Of a stretch of DNA of 64,000 bases, positions 8,704 to 17,702 are shown one piece after another. Every line of letters begins with the position of its first letter. The stretch's first letter is position 1. The notes below the pieces were generated by a model, which saw only the letters and a program-made list of their open reading frames with translations, was not told the DNA's origin and searched no databases. The translations under genes and the position numbers were made by a program. The stretch comes from Pseudomonas nabeulensis (GTDB lineage Bacteria > Pseudomonadota > Gammaproteobacteria > Pseudomonadales > Pseudomonadaceae): NCBI RefSeq assembly GCF_004682045.1, contig NZ_QUZT01000012.1, positions 49,426 to 113,425 of the forward strand, written 5' to 3'.

Positions 8704-11005
8704 GCGCCTGCTGCCGCGCCTGTTCCTGATCCTGCTGGTGGCCGTGCTGGCCCTGGCCGGCTGGCAGTGGCGCCACGGTGCGCCGTTGTCGGCCAACTTG
8801 ATGGAACTGGTGCCGGGCAACACACCCGACGCCCTGGAACTGCAAGCGGAACAACGCATGCAGGAACCGCTCAACCGCGAAATGCTGGTACTGGTGGGGC
8901 ATGCCGACCGCCAGCAAGCAGTGGCGATGGCGCAACAGTTGGGCGAGCGCTGGCAGGCCAGCGGCCTGTTTGAAAAGGTACAGTGGAACCTGCAAGCCGA
9001 CCTGCCGGCCTTGCGCGAACAACTGCTGAACGGCCGCCTGGCGATGCTCTCGGCCAAGGATCGCCAGCAACTGGTCGAGCAACCCGACGCGTTTATCCAA
9101 CAGCGCGTGCAAGCCCTGTTCGACCCCTTCACCGGGTTCAGCCTAGTACCGAGCCAGGACGACTGGCTGGGCCTGACCGGACGCATCCAGAACAGCCAGC
9201 CACAACGCGGCTCGGTGCAACTGGATATCGGCAGCGGCGCGCTGATCGCCGATGCCGACGGCAAAAGCTGGGTGCTGTTGCGGGCGCGCACCACCGGCAA
9301 TGCTTTCGATATGAAACTGCCGTTGCAAGTGGCGGACCTGCTCCAGGCCAGCCGCGCACAAGCCGCCCAGCAAGACGCGCAATTGCTCGCCGCCAGCGGT
9401 CTGCTCTACGCCGCCAATGGCCAGCAGCAAGCCACGCGGGAAATCACTTGGGTGGGTGGCGGCGCCACCGTCGGCATCCTGTTGTTGCTGCTGCTCGCCT
9501 TCCGCCGTTGGCGCGTATTGCTGGCGTTCGTGCCGGTGCTGGTGGGCATGCTGTTTGGCGCGGTGGCCTGTGTGGCGCTGTTCGGCCATATGCATGTGAT
9601 GACCCTGGTACTGGGTTCCAGCCTGATCGGCGTGGCGGTGGATTACCCGCTGCACTATCTGTCGAAAAGCTGGAGCATGCAGCCCTGGCGCAGCTGGCCG
9701 GCGCTGCGTATCACCTTGCCGGGATTGAGCCTGAGCCTGGCCACCAGTTGCATCGGCTACCTCGCGCTGGCCTGGACACCGTTCCCGGCGCTGACCCAGA
9801 TCGCCGTGTTCTCTGCTGCTGGTTTGATCGGTGCTTATCTGTCGGCCGTTTGCCTGCTACCGGCGCTGCTCAAGGGCGTCGAGTTGCGCCCGGCGCAATG
9901 GCCGCTGCGCATCGCCGAAGGTTTGTGGCAGGTACGTACGGCCTTGCTCACGCGCGTGCCAAGCCCGGCGCTGCTGGTGTTGGTGCTGCTGTTTTGCGCG
10001 GGTGGCCTGTGGCACTTGAACAGCAAGAACGACATTCGCCAGTGGATCGGCGCCCCGCCGCAGTTGCTGCAAGAAGCCCAGGCCGTAGCACGGATTACCG
10101 GGTTCCAGCCCACCAGCCAGTTCTTCCTGGTGCGCGCCGAAAACCAACAGCAGTTGCTGGAGCGTGAGAGCGCCCTGGGCCAACGCCTGGACCAGTTGGT
10201 GAACATGGACAAGCTCCAGGGTTACCTGGCCCTCAACCAACTGGTCAGCCTGCCCGCCGAGCAACAGCAGGTGCGTGATGCCCTGAACAACCTCCCGCAA
10301 CATTGGCAACCGCTGCTGGACCTCGGCGTACCCGCCAGCGCTTTGCAAGCGGAAGTGGCGCAACTGCAAGCGCTGCCCACCCAAGACATCGACGCTGCGC
10401 TGAAAGGCCCGCTGGCCGAGCCTTGGCGCACGTTGTGGCTTGGCCAAGTAGAGGGCGGCGTGGCCGCGATGGTCAGCCTGCAAGGCTTGAACAACCCGGC
10501 GCTCTTGCGCGTGCAGGCCCTGGATTTGCCAGGCGTGCAGCTGGTAGACCGCCTGGGTGACTTGAACCGGGTGTTCGCCGACACACAAATCAGCGCCGCT
10601 GAATTGAAGTTGATGTCGTGTGTGTTGATCGTGCTGTTGCTGATCCTGCCGTTCGGCTTCGGCGGCGCGTTGCGCATCGTCGCGCTGCCGCTGCTGGCGG
10701 CGCTGTGCAGCTTGGCCAGCCTCGGTTGGCTGGGTCAGCCACTGACGTTGTTCAGCTTGTTCGGGTTGCTGCTGGTCACGGCCATCAGCGTCGACTACGC
10801 GATCCTGATGCGTGAGCAGATCGGCGGCCCTGCGGTCAGTCTTCTGGGTACATTGCTGGCGGCGCTGACGACCTGGTTGTCGTTCGGCTTGCTGGCCGTG
10901 TCGAGTACACCGGCTGTGAGTAATTTCGGCCTGTCGGTCAGCCTGGGCCTGGCATTCAGCTTTATGCTGGCGCCCTGGGCTGGCCAACAGAAACACGCCT
11001 TATGA
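8687..11005 (+). CDS. apeM: MMPL/RND-superfamily exporter, APE cluster
   Basis: 772-residue integral membrane protein of the MMPL (HAE-like RND) type. The N-terminal helix at about residues 10-27 is followed by a periplasmic domain, a helix block at about 250-420, a second periplasmic domain and a final helix block at about 640-770, giving the duplicated 1+5 and 1+5 layout. Sequences such as GVAVDYPLHYL and AISVDYAILM are the paired TM4-like motifs with the Asp used in proton coupling. It presumably moves the finished APE lipid out of the inner membrane to the LolA-like carrier. Confidence 0.88.
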   Translation: MTLPSERLLPRLFLILLVAVLALAGWQWRHGAPLSANLMELVPGNTPDALELQAEQRMQEPLNREMLVLVGHADRQQAVAMAQQLGERWQASGLFEKVQWNLQADLPALREQLLNGRLAMLSAKDRQQLVEQPDAFIQQRVQALFDPFTGFSLVPSQDDWLGLTGRIQNSQPQRGSVQLDIGSGALIADADGKSWVLLRARTTGNAFDMKLPLQVADLLQASRAQAAQQDAQLLAASGLLYAANGQQQATREITWVGGGATVGILLLLLLAFRRWRVLLAFVPVLVGMLFGAVACVALFGHMHVMTLVLGSSLIGVAVDYPLHYLSKSWSMQPWRSWPALRITLPGLSLSLATSCIGYLALAWTPFPALTQIAVFSAAGLIGAYLSAVCLLPALLKGVELRPAQWPLRIAEGLWQVRTALLTRVPSPALLVLVLLFCAGGLWHLNSKNDIRQWIGAPPQLLQEAQAVARITGFQPTSQFFLVRAENQQQLLERESALGQRLDQLVNMDKLQGYLALNQLVSLPAEQQQVRDALNNLPQHWQPLLDLGVPASALQAEVAQLQALPTQDIDAALKGPLAEPWRTLWLGQVEGGVAAMVSLQGLNNPALLRVQALDLPGVQLVDRLGDLNRVFADTQISAAELKLMSCVLIVLLLILPFGFGGALRIVALPLLAALCSLASLGWLGQPLTLFSLFGLLLVTAISVDYAILMREQIGGPAVSLLGTLLAALTTWLSFGLLAVSSTPAVSNFGLSVSLGLAFSFMLAPWAGQQKHAL

Positions 11006-11038
11006 CTATGATTATCGCCAAAGCGGCAAGGAGCCCTC

Positions 11039-12286
11039 GTGCCCACAGTTGAAATGGAACGTCGCCAGGTGGTGGTGATCGGTGCCGGCCCGTCCGGGGC
11101 CATCGCCGCCGCGCTGCTAAAGCGCAAAGGGCATGATGTATTGATCATCGAGCGCCAGCATTTCCCGCGCTTCTCGATTGGCGAAAGCCTGTTGTCCCAC
11201 TGCATCGACTTTATCGAAGAAGCCGGCATGCTCGACGCCGTGCAGGCCGCCGGGTTCCAACTGAAAACCGGTGCGGCGTTCGCCTGGGGCGAGCGCTACA
11301 GCGCGTTTGATTTCGGCGATACCTTCAGCAACGGCAAGCCCACCACGTTCCAGGTGCAGCGTGGCGAGTTCGACAAGTTGCTGGCCGACCAGGCTGCGCT
11401 GCAAGGCGTGGAGATTCGCTACGGCGAAACCATCGTCGGCGTGGATTTCAAAGGCGAGTGCCGCTACCTGCACGTACGCCGCGAGAACGGCAGCGAGTAC
11501 CACCTCAAGGCCAGGTTCGTGCTCGACGCCAGCGGCTACGGCCGTGTGCTGCCGCGCCTGCTGGACCTCGACTTGCCGTCGGATTTCCCGGTACGCCAGG
11601 CGGTGTTCACCCACATCGAAGACCGTATCGAACATCCCGGTTTCGACCGCACCAAGATCCTCATCACCACCCATCCGACGCAGCGCGATATCTGGTTCTG
11701 GACCATCCCGTTCAGCAACGGGCGTTGCTCGGTGGGCGTGGTCGCGGCCAAGGAACATTTTGACGGTCGCGACAGCGACCTCGATGCCTGCCTGCGCGGC
11801 TTTATCGATGAAACCCCAAGCCTCTCCGGCGTGCTGCAAAACGCCGTGTGGGACACCCCGGCACGCACCATCGGCGGTTACGCAGCCAACGTCAAATCCC
11901 TGCACGGGCCGGGCTTTGCGCTGTTGGGCAATGCGGCGGAGTTCCTCGACCCGGTGTTCTCTTCCGGTGTGACCATCGCCATGCGCTCGGCGAGCATGGC
12001 CGCGGCGCTCTTGCATCGCCAATTCAGCGGCGAAACGGTGGACTGGCAAACCGAGTTTGCCGAGCCGCTCAAACGCGGTGTCGACACCTTCCGCTGCTAC
12101 GTCGAAGGCTGGTACGCCGGCACCTTCCAGGATGTGATTTATCACCCTGACAGTTCGCCGGAGATCCGCCGCATGATCTGCTCGATCCTCGCCGGCTACG
12201 CGTGGGATGAGCGCAACCCGTTTGTCAGCGAACCCAAGCGGCGGTTACGGATGCTGTCGGAAATTTGTGCGGGTGAGCCGGTATGA
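11039..12286 (+). CDS. FAD-dependent oxidoreductase with flavin-dependent halogenase motifs
   Basis: 415-residue flavoprotein. The Rossmann motif GAGPSG is at residues 15-20 and FPRFSIGESLL follows at about 42-52. WFWTIP at 219-224 matches the WxWxIP signature of flavin-dependent halogenases. Lys76 in FQLKTGAAFAWG sits where phenol/pyrrole halogenases carry their catalytic lysine. It may halogenate or hydroxylate the aryl head or polyene; xanthomonadins, the related pigments, are brominated. The start is GTG 11039 with AAGGAG 5 bases upstream. The gene overlaps the methyltransferase start by 4 bases. A reductase partner is not encoded nearby. Alternatives are a geranylgeranyl-reductase-like or monooxygenase activity. 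Confidence 0.7.
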   Translation: MPTVEMERRQVVVIGAGPSGAIAAALLKRKGHDVLIIERQHFPRFSIGESLLSHCIDFIEEAGMLDAVQAAGFQLKTGAAFAWGERYSAFDFGDTFSNGKPTTFQVQRGEFDKLLADQAALQGVEIRYGETIVGVDFKGECRYLHVRRENGSEYHLKARFVLDASGYGRVLPRLLDLDLPSDFPVRQAVFTHIEDRIEHPGFDRTKILITTHPTQRDIWFWTIPFSNGRCSVGVVAAKEHFDGRDSDLDACLRGFIDETPSLSGVLQNAVWDTPARTIGGYAANVKSLHGPGFALLGNAAEFLDPVFSSGVTIAMRSASMAAALLHRQFSGETVDWQTEFAEPLKRGVDTFRCYVEGWYAGTFQDVIYHPDSSPEIRRMICSILAGYAWDERNPFVSEPKRRLRMLSEICAGEPV

Positions 12287-13032
12287 GCAGCCCTTCTCTT
12301 GAAAAAAACTACTTGAGCAAAAACTACGTCGAAGAAACCAGGTTCGGCTTCTGGTTCCTACGCAGCCACACCTGGCAGCACCATGTGTTGCGCGTGGCGA
12401 TCAACGATCTGCGCAGCTTGTTCACTGGCCCGTTGCCTGAGGCGCCGGTATTGCTGGACGCCGGTTGCGGCCAGGGCAAGTCCTTCAAGCTGTTGCAACA
12501 GGTATTTGCTCCATCGCGCCTGATCGGCCTGGATGCCGACCCCCACAGCCTGGAGTTGAGTAGGGCCGAAGCAGCGCGCCAGGGCATGGCCGTGGAGTTG
12601 ATCGGCAGCGACTGCGCCACTCTGCAAGTGCCGGATGAAAGCGTCGATATCCTGTTCTGCCACCAGACCTTCCACCACTTGGTCGAACAGCACCGCGCGC
12701 TCAAAGAGTTCTACCGCGTGCTCAAGCCCGGTGGTTATCTACTGTTTGCCGAGTCCACCGAAGCCTACATTGACACCTGGGTGATCCGTTGGCTGTTCCG
12801 CCACCCCATGCACGTGCAAAAAAGCGCCGACGAATACCTGGAGATGCTCCGCGAGCAGGGCTTTGAATTTGGCGCGCAGAACGTTTCGTACCCGTATCTG
12901 TGGTGGAGCCGCTCCAGTGATTTCGGCCTGCTGGAGCGCTGGGGCCTGCGCAAGGCGCCGCCGGTGGGCCAGCGTGAAGAAACCCTGGTCAACTGCGTCG
13001 CGCGCAAACCCTTGGCGAGCGTCGCCCCATGA
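12283..13032 (+). CDS. Class I SAM-dependent methyltransferase, APE cluster
   Basis: 249-residue methyltransferase. Motif I is LLDAGCGQGKSF near residue 60, followed by an acidic LDAD motif and a FCHQTFHHL motif (post-II); the C-terminal half has the LKPGGYLLF strand. It probably methylates the aryl head group, as in other aryl polyenes whose head is C- or O-methylated. It is coupled to the flavoenzyme upstream and to the lipoprotein downstream by ATGA overlaps. The position between the exporter and the lipoprotein differs from the usual order, where a methyltransferase lies near the start of the cluster. Confidence 0.82.
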   Translation: MSSPSLEKNYLSKNYVEETRFGFWFLRSHTWQHHVLRVAINDLRSLFTGPLPEAPVLLDAGCGQGKSFKLLQQVFAPSRLIGLDADPHSLELSRAEAARQGMAVELIGSDCATLQVPDESVDILFCHQTFHHLVEQHRALKEFYRVLKPGGYLLFAESTEAYIDTWVIRWLFRHPMHVQKSADEYLEMLREQGFEFGAQNVSYPYLWWSRSSDFGLLERWGLRKAPPVGQREETLVNCVARKPLASVAP

Positions 13033-13511
13033 TGCGCGTGTTGCTGATCGGCTGCCTGTTGCTGCTGAGCGCCTGCGCCAGCCAGCCCCCGCTGCCCGAG
13101 AAAACCCCCACCCTGGCGCTGCCGATGCAATTGCATGTACAGCGCCTGGCCGATGGCCAGAGCCAGGATTGGTTGCTGGTGATCCAGCGCGAAGGCGGCG
13201 GTATCCGCTGGTCGATGATGGACCCGTTGGGCATCCCCCAGGCCCGGCAAAAGTTGATTGACGGGCAGTGGCAGGCCGATGGCTTGCTGCCGCCCAATCC
13301 CCAGGCCCGTGAGCTGTTTGCAGCGCTGCTGTTTGCCCTGACGTCGGCGGATCATTTACGCGTCTACTATCCCACCGCCCAGGCCAGGGACCTGACGCGT
13401 ACGCTGCCCGGCCATTGGCAGATCGTGTATCAGTCTTCCGAAGTGTTCAGTGTGAACATCAGCGGGCAACCACTGAGCTATCGCATCACACCGCTGGGGG
13501 CCGCCCAATGA
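13029..13511 (+). CDS. apeN: DUF3261 lipoprotein, APE cluster
   Basis: 160-residue lipoprotein with signal peptide and lipobox LLSAC, giving Cys at about residue 17. The rest resembles the DUF3261 proteins that accompany the MMPL exporter and LolA-like protein in APE clusters. It is probably an outer-membrane partner that accepts the APE lipid, by analogy with LolB; this is inference. The start ATG overlaps the methyltransferase stop and the end overlaps apeO by 4 bases. Confidence 0.75.
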   Translation: MMRVLLIGCLLLLSACASQPPLPEKTPTLALPMQLHVQRLADGQSQDWLLVIQREGGGIRWSMMDPLGIPQARQKLIDGQWQADGLLPPNPQARELFAALLFALTSADHLRVYYPTAQARDLTRTLPGHWQIVYQSSEVFSVNISGQPLSYRITPLGAAQ

Positions 13512-14674
13512 CCGCCTACCTCAATGCCCTCGGCGTGATCTGCGCTCTTGGCCGTGGCGAGGATGAAGTGCGCCGCAATCTGTTTGCCGGTGACTGCTCG
13601 GGCATGCGTGCCGAAAGCGGCTGGGTGCCGGAGCGTGTATTGCCGGTGGGCAGCGTACAGGGCGAGTTGGCGAGTATCCCGCCGGAACTCGGTCAGCAAA
13701 GCAGTCGCAATAACCAGTTGTTGCTGGAGGCGGCGTTGCAGATCGAGGGCGAGCTTCGCCGGGCGATCCAGATTTACGGGGCGGCGCGGGTCGGCATTGT
13801 GCTGGGCACCAGCACCTCGGGCATCGACGAAGCCAGCCGTGGCATTGCCCATTACCTACGGGAAAAGCAATTCCCCGGGGACTACGACTATCAGCAGCAA
13901 GAGCTCAGCGCTCCGGCGAATTTTCTCGCCGACTGGCTGCAACTGAGCGGCCCGGCGTATGTCATTTCCACCGCCTGCACCTCCAGCGCCCGCGCGCTGA
14001 TGAGCGCCCAGCGCTTGCTGGACCTGGGGGTGTGCGACGCAGTGATCTGCGGCGGCGTGGACAGCTTGTGCAAGCTGACGCTGAACGGGTTTACCTCACT
14101 GGAAGCGGTATCGAACGAACGCTGCAACCCGTTTTCGGTGAACCGTAACGGCATCAATATCGGCGAAGCGGCGGTGCTGTTCCTGATGACTCGGCAACCG
14201 GCGGCCATCGCCCTGCTGGGCAGCGGCGCCAGTTGCGATGCGCATCATATTTCTGCCCCCGAACCCAGCGGCAAAGGCGCACTGCAATCCATGCGCAAAG
14301 CCTTGGCCAGCGCGAAATTGAAACCCAAGCAAATCGGCTACCTGAACCTGCACGGCACCGCCACCCAACACAACGACGCTATGGAGAGCCTGGCCGTCGC
14401 CGAGCTGTTCCCACGCGGCGTGGCCTGTTCGTCAACCAAACCCATGAGCGGCCACACCCTGGGCGCAGCCGGTGCGTTGGAAGCCGCGTTCTGCTGGTTG
14501 AGCCTGGTTCACAACCGCGTGCCACCCCATGTGTGGGACGGCCAACCCGACCCGGCCTTGCCCGCCCTGAAATGGGCCCGTGCCGGCGACACCCTGAAAC
14601 AGCGCCGCCTGATGAGCAACTCGTTTGCCTTCGGCGGCAACAACGTCAGCCTGATTATCGGAGAGGCCCCATGA
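13508..14674 (+). CDS. apeO: Beta-ketoacyl-ACP synthase, APE elongating ketosynthase
   Basis: 388-residue thiolase-fold ketosynthase with Cys157 in ISTACTSS, His282 in LHGTATQHND and His316 in GHTLGAAGA, a full KAS I/II-type triad. It should catalyse decarboxylative condensation of malonyl-ACP with the growing chain, together with the catalytically empty chain-length factor encoded at 18-737. ATG 13508 overlaps the lipoprotein stop; the longer frame back to 13415 lies within that gene. Confidence 0.9.
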   Translation: MTAYLNALGVICALGRGEDEVRRNLFAGDCSGMRAESGWVPERVLPVGSVQGELASIPPELGQQSSRNNQLLLEAALQIEGELRRAIQIYGAARVGIVLGTSTSGIDEASRGIAHYLREKQFPGDYDYQQQELSAPANFLADWLQLSGPAYVISTACTSSARALMSAQRLLDLGVCDAVICGGVDSLCKLTLNGFTSLEAVSNERCNPFSVNRNGINIGEAAVLFLMTRQPAAIALLGSGASCDAHHISAPEPSGKGALQSMRKALASAKLKPKQIGYLNLHGTATQHNDAMESLAVAELFPRGVACSSTKPMSGHTLGAAGALEAAFCWLSLVHNRVPPHVWDGQPDPALPALKWARAGDTLKQRRLMSNSFAFGGNNVSLIIGEAP

Positions 14675-15132
14675 TCGATTGGCCACTCGCTGAACTGCTG
14701 CCCCATGCCGGCGACATGATCCTGATCGATCAGGTGTTGTCGTTCGATGAAGAGCAGATTCACACCCGCGTGACCGTCACGCCCGGCGGCCTGTTCAACC
14801 GTGCGGACGGCAGCCTGCCGGCCTGGGTCGGCATTGAGCTGATGGCGCAAAGCGTCGCCGCCTACGCCGGTTGCCGTGCGCGCCAGAAAGGCGAAGCGGT
14901 GGAACTGGGTTTCCTGCTGGGCACACGCAAGTATGAGTGCAACGTGGAGCACTTCCCGGCCGGCGCCGAGCTGACCATCCACGGCCTGCGCTCCCTGGAA
15001 GACGACAACGGCATGGGTGTGTTCGAATGCCACCTCACCGGCAGCGGTATCCGGGCCAGCGCCCGCTTGAACGTATTTCGACCGCCCCAGGCGGCCAACT
15101 ATTTAGATGAATCGAAGGACGCAACGCCATGA
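14671..15132 (+). CDS. apeP: 3-hydroxyacyl-ACP dehydratase, hot-dog fold, APE cluster
   Basis: 153-residue single hot-dog protein beginning PLAELLPHAGDM, with the His characteristic of FabZ-like dehydratases. It should remove water from 3-hydroxyacyl intermediates to give the conjugated double bonds. A second dehydratase domain is fused to the ligase at 2575-4242; paired dehydratases are known for this pathway. It is linked by 4-base overlaps on both sides. Confidence 0.85.
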   Translation: MIDWPLAELLPHAGDMILIDQVLSFDEEQIHTRVTVTPGGLFNRADGSLPAWVGIELMAQSVAAYAGCRARQKGEAVELGFLLGTRKYECNVEHFPAGAELTIHGLRSLEDDNGMGVFECHLTGSGIRASARLNVFRPPQAANYLDESKDATP

Positions 15133-15857
15133 CTGAATCCGTACTGGTCACCGGCTCCAGCCGTGGCATCGGCCGCGCCATTGCCCTGCGCCTGGCGCAG
15201 GCCGGGCATGACATTGTGCTGCACTGCCGCAGCGGGCGTGCCGAAGCCGATGCGGTGCAAGTCGAGATTGAAGCCCTGGGCCGCAAGGCGCGGGTACTGC
15301 AATTCGATGTGGCGGATCGCGCCGTGTGCAAGGAAATCCTTGAAGCGGATGTGGAGCAACATGGCGCCTATTACGGGGTAGTGCTCAACGCCGGGCTGAC
15401 CCGCGACGGCGCCTTCCCGGCCTTGTCGGAAGACGATTGGGACGTGGTGATGCGCACCAATCTCGACGGTTTCTACAACGTGCTGCACCCGGTGATGATG
15501 CCGATGATTCGTCGTCGCGCCGCTGGCCGTGTCGTCTGTATCACCTCGGTCTCCGGCTTGATCGGCAACCGTGGCCAGGTCAACTACAGCGCCTCGAAGG
15601 CCGGTTTGATCGGCGCGGCCAAAGCGTTGGCCATCGAGCTGGGCAAGCGCAAGATCACCGTCAACTGCGTCGCACCGGGGTTGATCGACACGGCGATGCT
15701 GGATGAGAACGTACCGGTGGAAGAGCTGATGAAGATGATCCCCGCGCAGCGCATGGGCACCCCGGAAGAAGTCGCCGGCGCGGTGAATTTCCTGATGTCC
15801 GCCGAAGCGGGCTATATCACCCGCCAGGTGTTGGCCGTCAACGGAGGCTTGTGCTGA
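15129..15857 (+). CDS. apeQ: 3-oxoacyl-ACP reductase, SDR family, APE cluster
   Basis: 242-residue short-chain dehydrogenase/reductase of the FabG type. It has the NADP-binding TGSSRGIGRA motif at residues 8-17, NAG at 87-89 and the catalytic Tyr153-Lys157 in YSASK. It reduces the keto group of each extension round before dehydration. The stop overlaps the start of apeR (TGATG at 15855-15859). Confidence 0.9.
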   Translation: MTESVLVTGSSRGIGRAIALRLAQAGHDIVLHCRSGRAEADAVQVEIEALGRKARVLQFDVADRAVCKEILEADVEQHGAYYGVVLNAGLTRDGAFPALSEDDWDVVMRTNLDGFYNVLHPVMMPMIRRRAAGRVVCITSVSGLIGNRGQVNYSASKAGLIGAAKALAIELGKRKITVNCVAPGLIDTAMLDENVPVEELMKMIPAQRMGTPEEVAGAVNFLMSAEAGYITRQVLAVNGGLC

Positions 15858-17083
15858 TGAAACGCGTCGTTGTCACCGGCATGGCCGGCATGACCTCACT
15901 GGGCGGGGACTGGGACACCATCTCGGCCAACTTTCGCGCCAACCGCAGCGGCATCCGCCGCATGGACGAGTGGGACCGTTTTTCCGAATTGAACACGCGC
16001 CTGGCCGGGCCGATTGACGATTTTGTCGTGCCGGCCCACTGGACCCGCAAGCAGCTGCGCAGCATGGGCCGCGTCTCGCGCCTGGCGGTGTGGGCGGCGG
16101 AGCAGGCGTTGCAGGATGCGGGCTTGCTCGGCGACGAGTCGATCAAGGACGGGCGCATGGGCGTGGCCTGTGGCTCGTCCACCGGCAGCACCGACGAGAT
16201 CAAGGCGTTCGGCAACATGCTGCTGAACTCGGTGGCCGAGGGGCTGAATGCCAACTCCTATGTGCGCATGATGCCCCACACCACGGCGGCGAATATCAGC
16301 ATCTTCTTTGGCCTCACCGGGCGGCTGATCCCCACGTCCAGCGCCTGCACCAGCGGCAGTCAAGGCATTGGCTATGCCTACGAGGCGATCAAGTTCGGAC
16401 GCCTGCCGTTGATGCTGGCCGGCGGTGCCGAGGAGTTGTGCCCCACCGAAGCCATGGTGTTCGACGCGCTGTACGCCACCAGCCTGAAAAACGATGCGCC
16501 ACAAACCAGCCCGCGCCCTTACGACAGCGGACGCGACGGCCTGGTGATCGGTGAAGGCGGCGGCATGCTGGTGCTGGAAGAGCTGGAACATGCCCTGGCA
16601 CGCGGTGCGCATATCCACGCCGAACTGGTCGGTTTCGGTAGTAATGCCGACGGCCAGCACACCACACGGCCCGAGCAGAAAACCATGCGCCGCGCCATGG
16701 AGCTGGCGCTGGAAGATGCCGGGCTGACCCCGGATGCCATCGGCTATGTCAACGGTCACGGCACCGCCACCGACCAGGGCGATATCGCCGAGACCCTGGC
16801 CACCAGCAGCCTGTTCGGCAACCGCATGCCCATCAGCTCGCAAAAGAGCTTCCTCGGCCACACCCTGGGTGCCTGTGGCGCGCTGGAGTCGTGGTTCAGC
16901 ATCGAGATGATGAACCGCAACCAGTATGTGCACACCTTCAACCTGGATTCGGTCGACCCGCAATGCGGTGAGCTGGATTACCTGCAAGGTGAGTTCCGCG
17001 AGATGCACAACGACTACGTGATGAACAACAACTTCGCCTTTGGCGGCGTGAACACGTCGCTGATCTTTCGCCGCTGGTCCTGA
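15857..17083 (+). CDS. apeR: Beta-ketoacyl-ACP synthase, second APE ketosynthase
   Basis: 408-residue ketosynthase with the active-site Cys164 in TSSACTSG and His motifs HGTATDQGD and GHTLGACGA. It is clearly diverged from ApeO and is therefore probably specialised, for instance for the first condensation or a second chain type. ATG 15857 (MKRVVVTG) was chosen over 15851 because it overlaps the apeQ stop and matches the usual ketosynthase start. Confidence 0.88.
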   Translation: MKRVVVTGMAGMTSLGGDWDTISANFRANRSGIRRMDEWDRFSELNTRLAGPIDDFVVPAHWTRKQLRSMGRVSRLAVWAAEQALQDAGLLGDESIKDGRMGVACGSSTGSTDEIKAFGNMLLNSVAEGLNANSYVRMMPHTTAANISIFFGLTGRLIPTSSACTSGSQGIGYAYEAIKFGRLPLMLAGGAEELCPTEAMVFDALYATSLKNDAPQTSPRPYDSGRDGLVIGEGGGMLVLEELEHALARGAHIHAELVGFGSNADGQHTTRPEQKTMRRAMELALEDAGLTPDAIGYVNGHGTATDQGDIAETLATSSLFGNRMPISSQKSFLGHTLGACGALESWFSIEMMNRNQYVHTFNLDSVDPQCGELDYLQGEFREMHNDYVMNNNFAFGGVNTSLIFRRWS

Positions 17084-17109
17084 CTTTTTAACCGATTGGA
17101 GAATACGGA

Positions 17110-17553
17110 ATGTCTTCCTTGCTACGCGCCACCCTGATCACCCTGGCCCTGTTGACCACGGCCGGCTGCACCAACAAGCCGATCCTCAACACCCAGCACG
17201 ACCTGACGGCTGACACCCAGGTCAGCGAAGAAAAAATGAAAACGCTGATCGTCAACGCCCTGCAAAAACGCGACTGGACGGTACAACGCCTGAGCCCCCA
17301 ACTGGTGCAGGCCGAAATCACCGTGCGTAACCAGTACTACGCCGCCATCGACATCCGCTACACCCGTAACAGCTACGCCATCACCTACCGCGACAGCCGC
17401 GACCTGGGCTACAAGGACGGCAAGATCCATCGCAACTACAACCGGTGGGTGAGCATGCTGGATCGCGACATCATGGCCGCGTTGCGCAGCAATGGTACGA
17501 ATGAGGCGGGTTCGGCGGCGCAGTTGTTTGAGCAAACCGGCACCACCAAGTAA
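17110..17553 (+). CDS. Small lipoprotein at the end of the APE operon
   Basis: 147-residue protein with a signal peptide and lipobox TTAGC (Cys20). The mature part, about 127 residues, is polar and rich in Tyr and Arg between residues 85 and 125. I do not recognise a defined function. It lies 26 bases after apeR with a TTGGAG ribosome site at 17095-17100, so it is probably the last gene of the operon; the REPIN that follows would mark the operon end. A role in placing the pigment in the outer membrane is only a guess from context. Confidence 0.7.
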   Translation: MSSLLRATLITLALLTTAGCTNKPILNTQHDLTADTQVSEEKMKTLIVNALQKRDWTVQRLSPQLVQAEITVRNQYYAAIDIRYTRNSYAITYRDSRDLGYKDGKIHRNYNRWVSMLDRDIMAALRSNGTNEAGSAAQLFEQTGTTK

Positions 17554-17569
17554 CACTGGGACCGCCCCC

Positions 17570-17702
17570 CTGTGGCGAGGGAGCTTGCTCCCGCTGGAGT
17601 GCGCAGCAGCCCCAACACAATCACCGCAATGCTTCCCGCAGACCGCGGTGTCAGGTTTTAGGGCTGCTGCGCAGCCCGGCGGGAGCAAGCTCCCTCGCCA
17701 CC
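17570..17702 (+). repeat. REPIN, GAGGGAGCTTGCTCCC type, overlapping a gene end
   Basis: Left arm TGTGGCGAGGGAGCTTGCTCC is followed by the right arm GGGAGCAAGCTCCCTCGCCA in inverted orientation, spaced by about 85 bases. It lies between the convergent lipoprotein and LysR genes, and the right arm encodes the last residues of the LysR protein. Confidence 0.9.
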
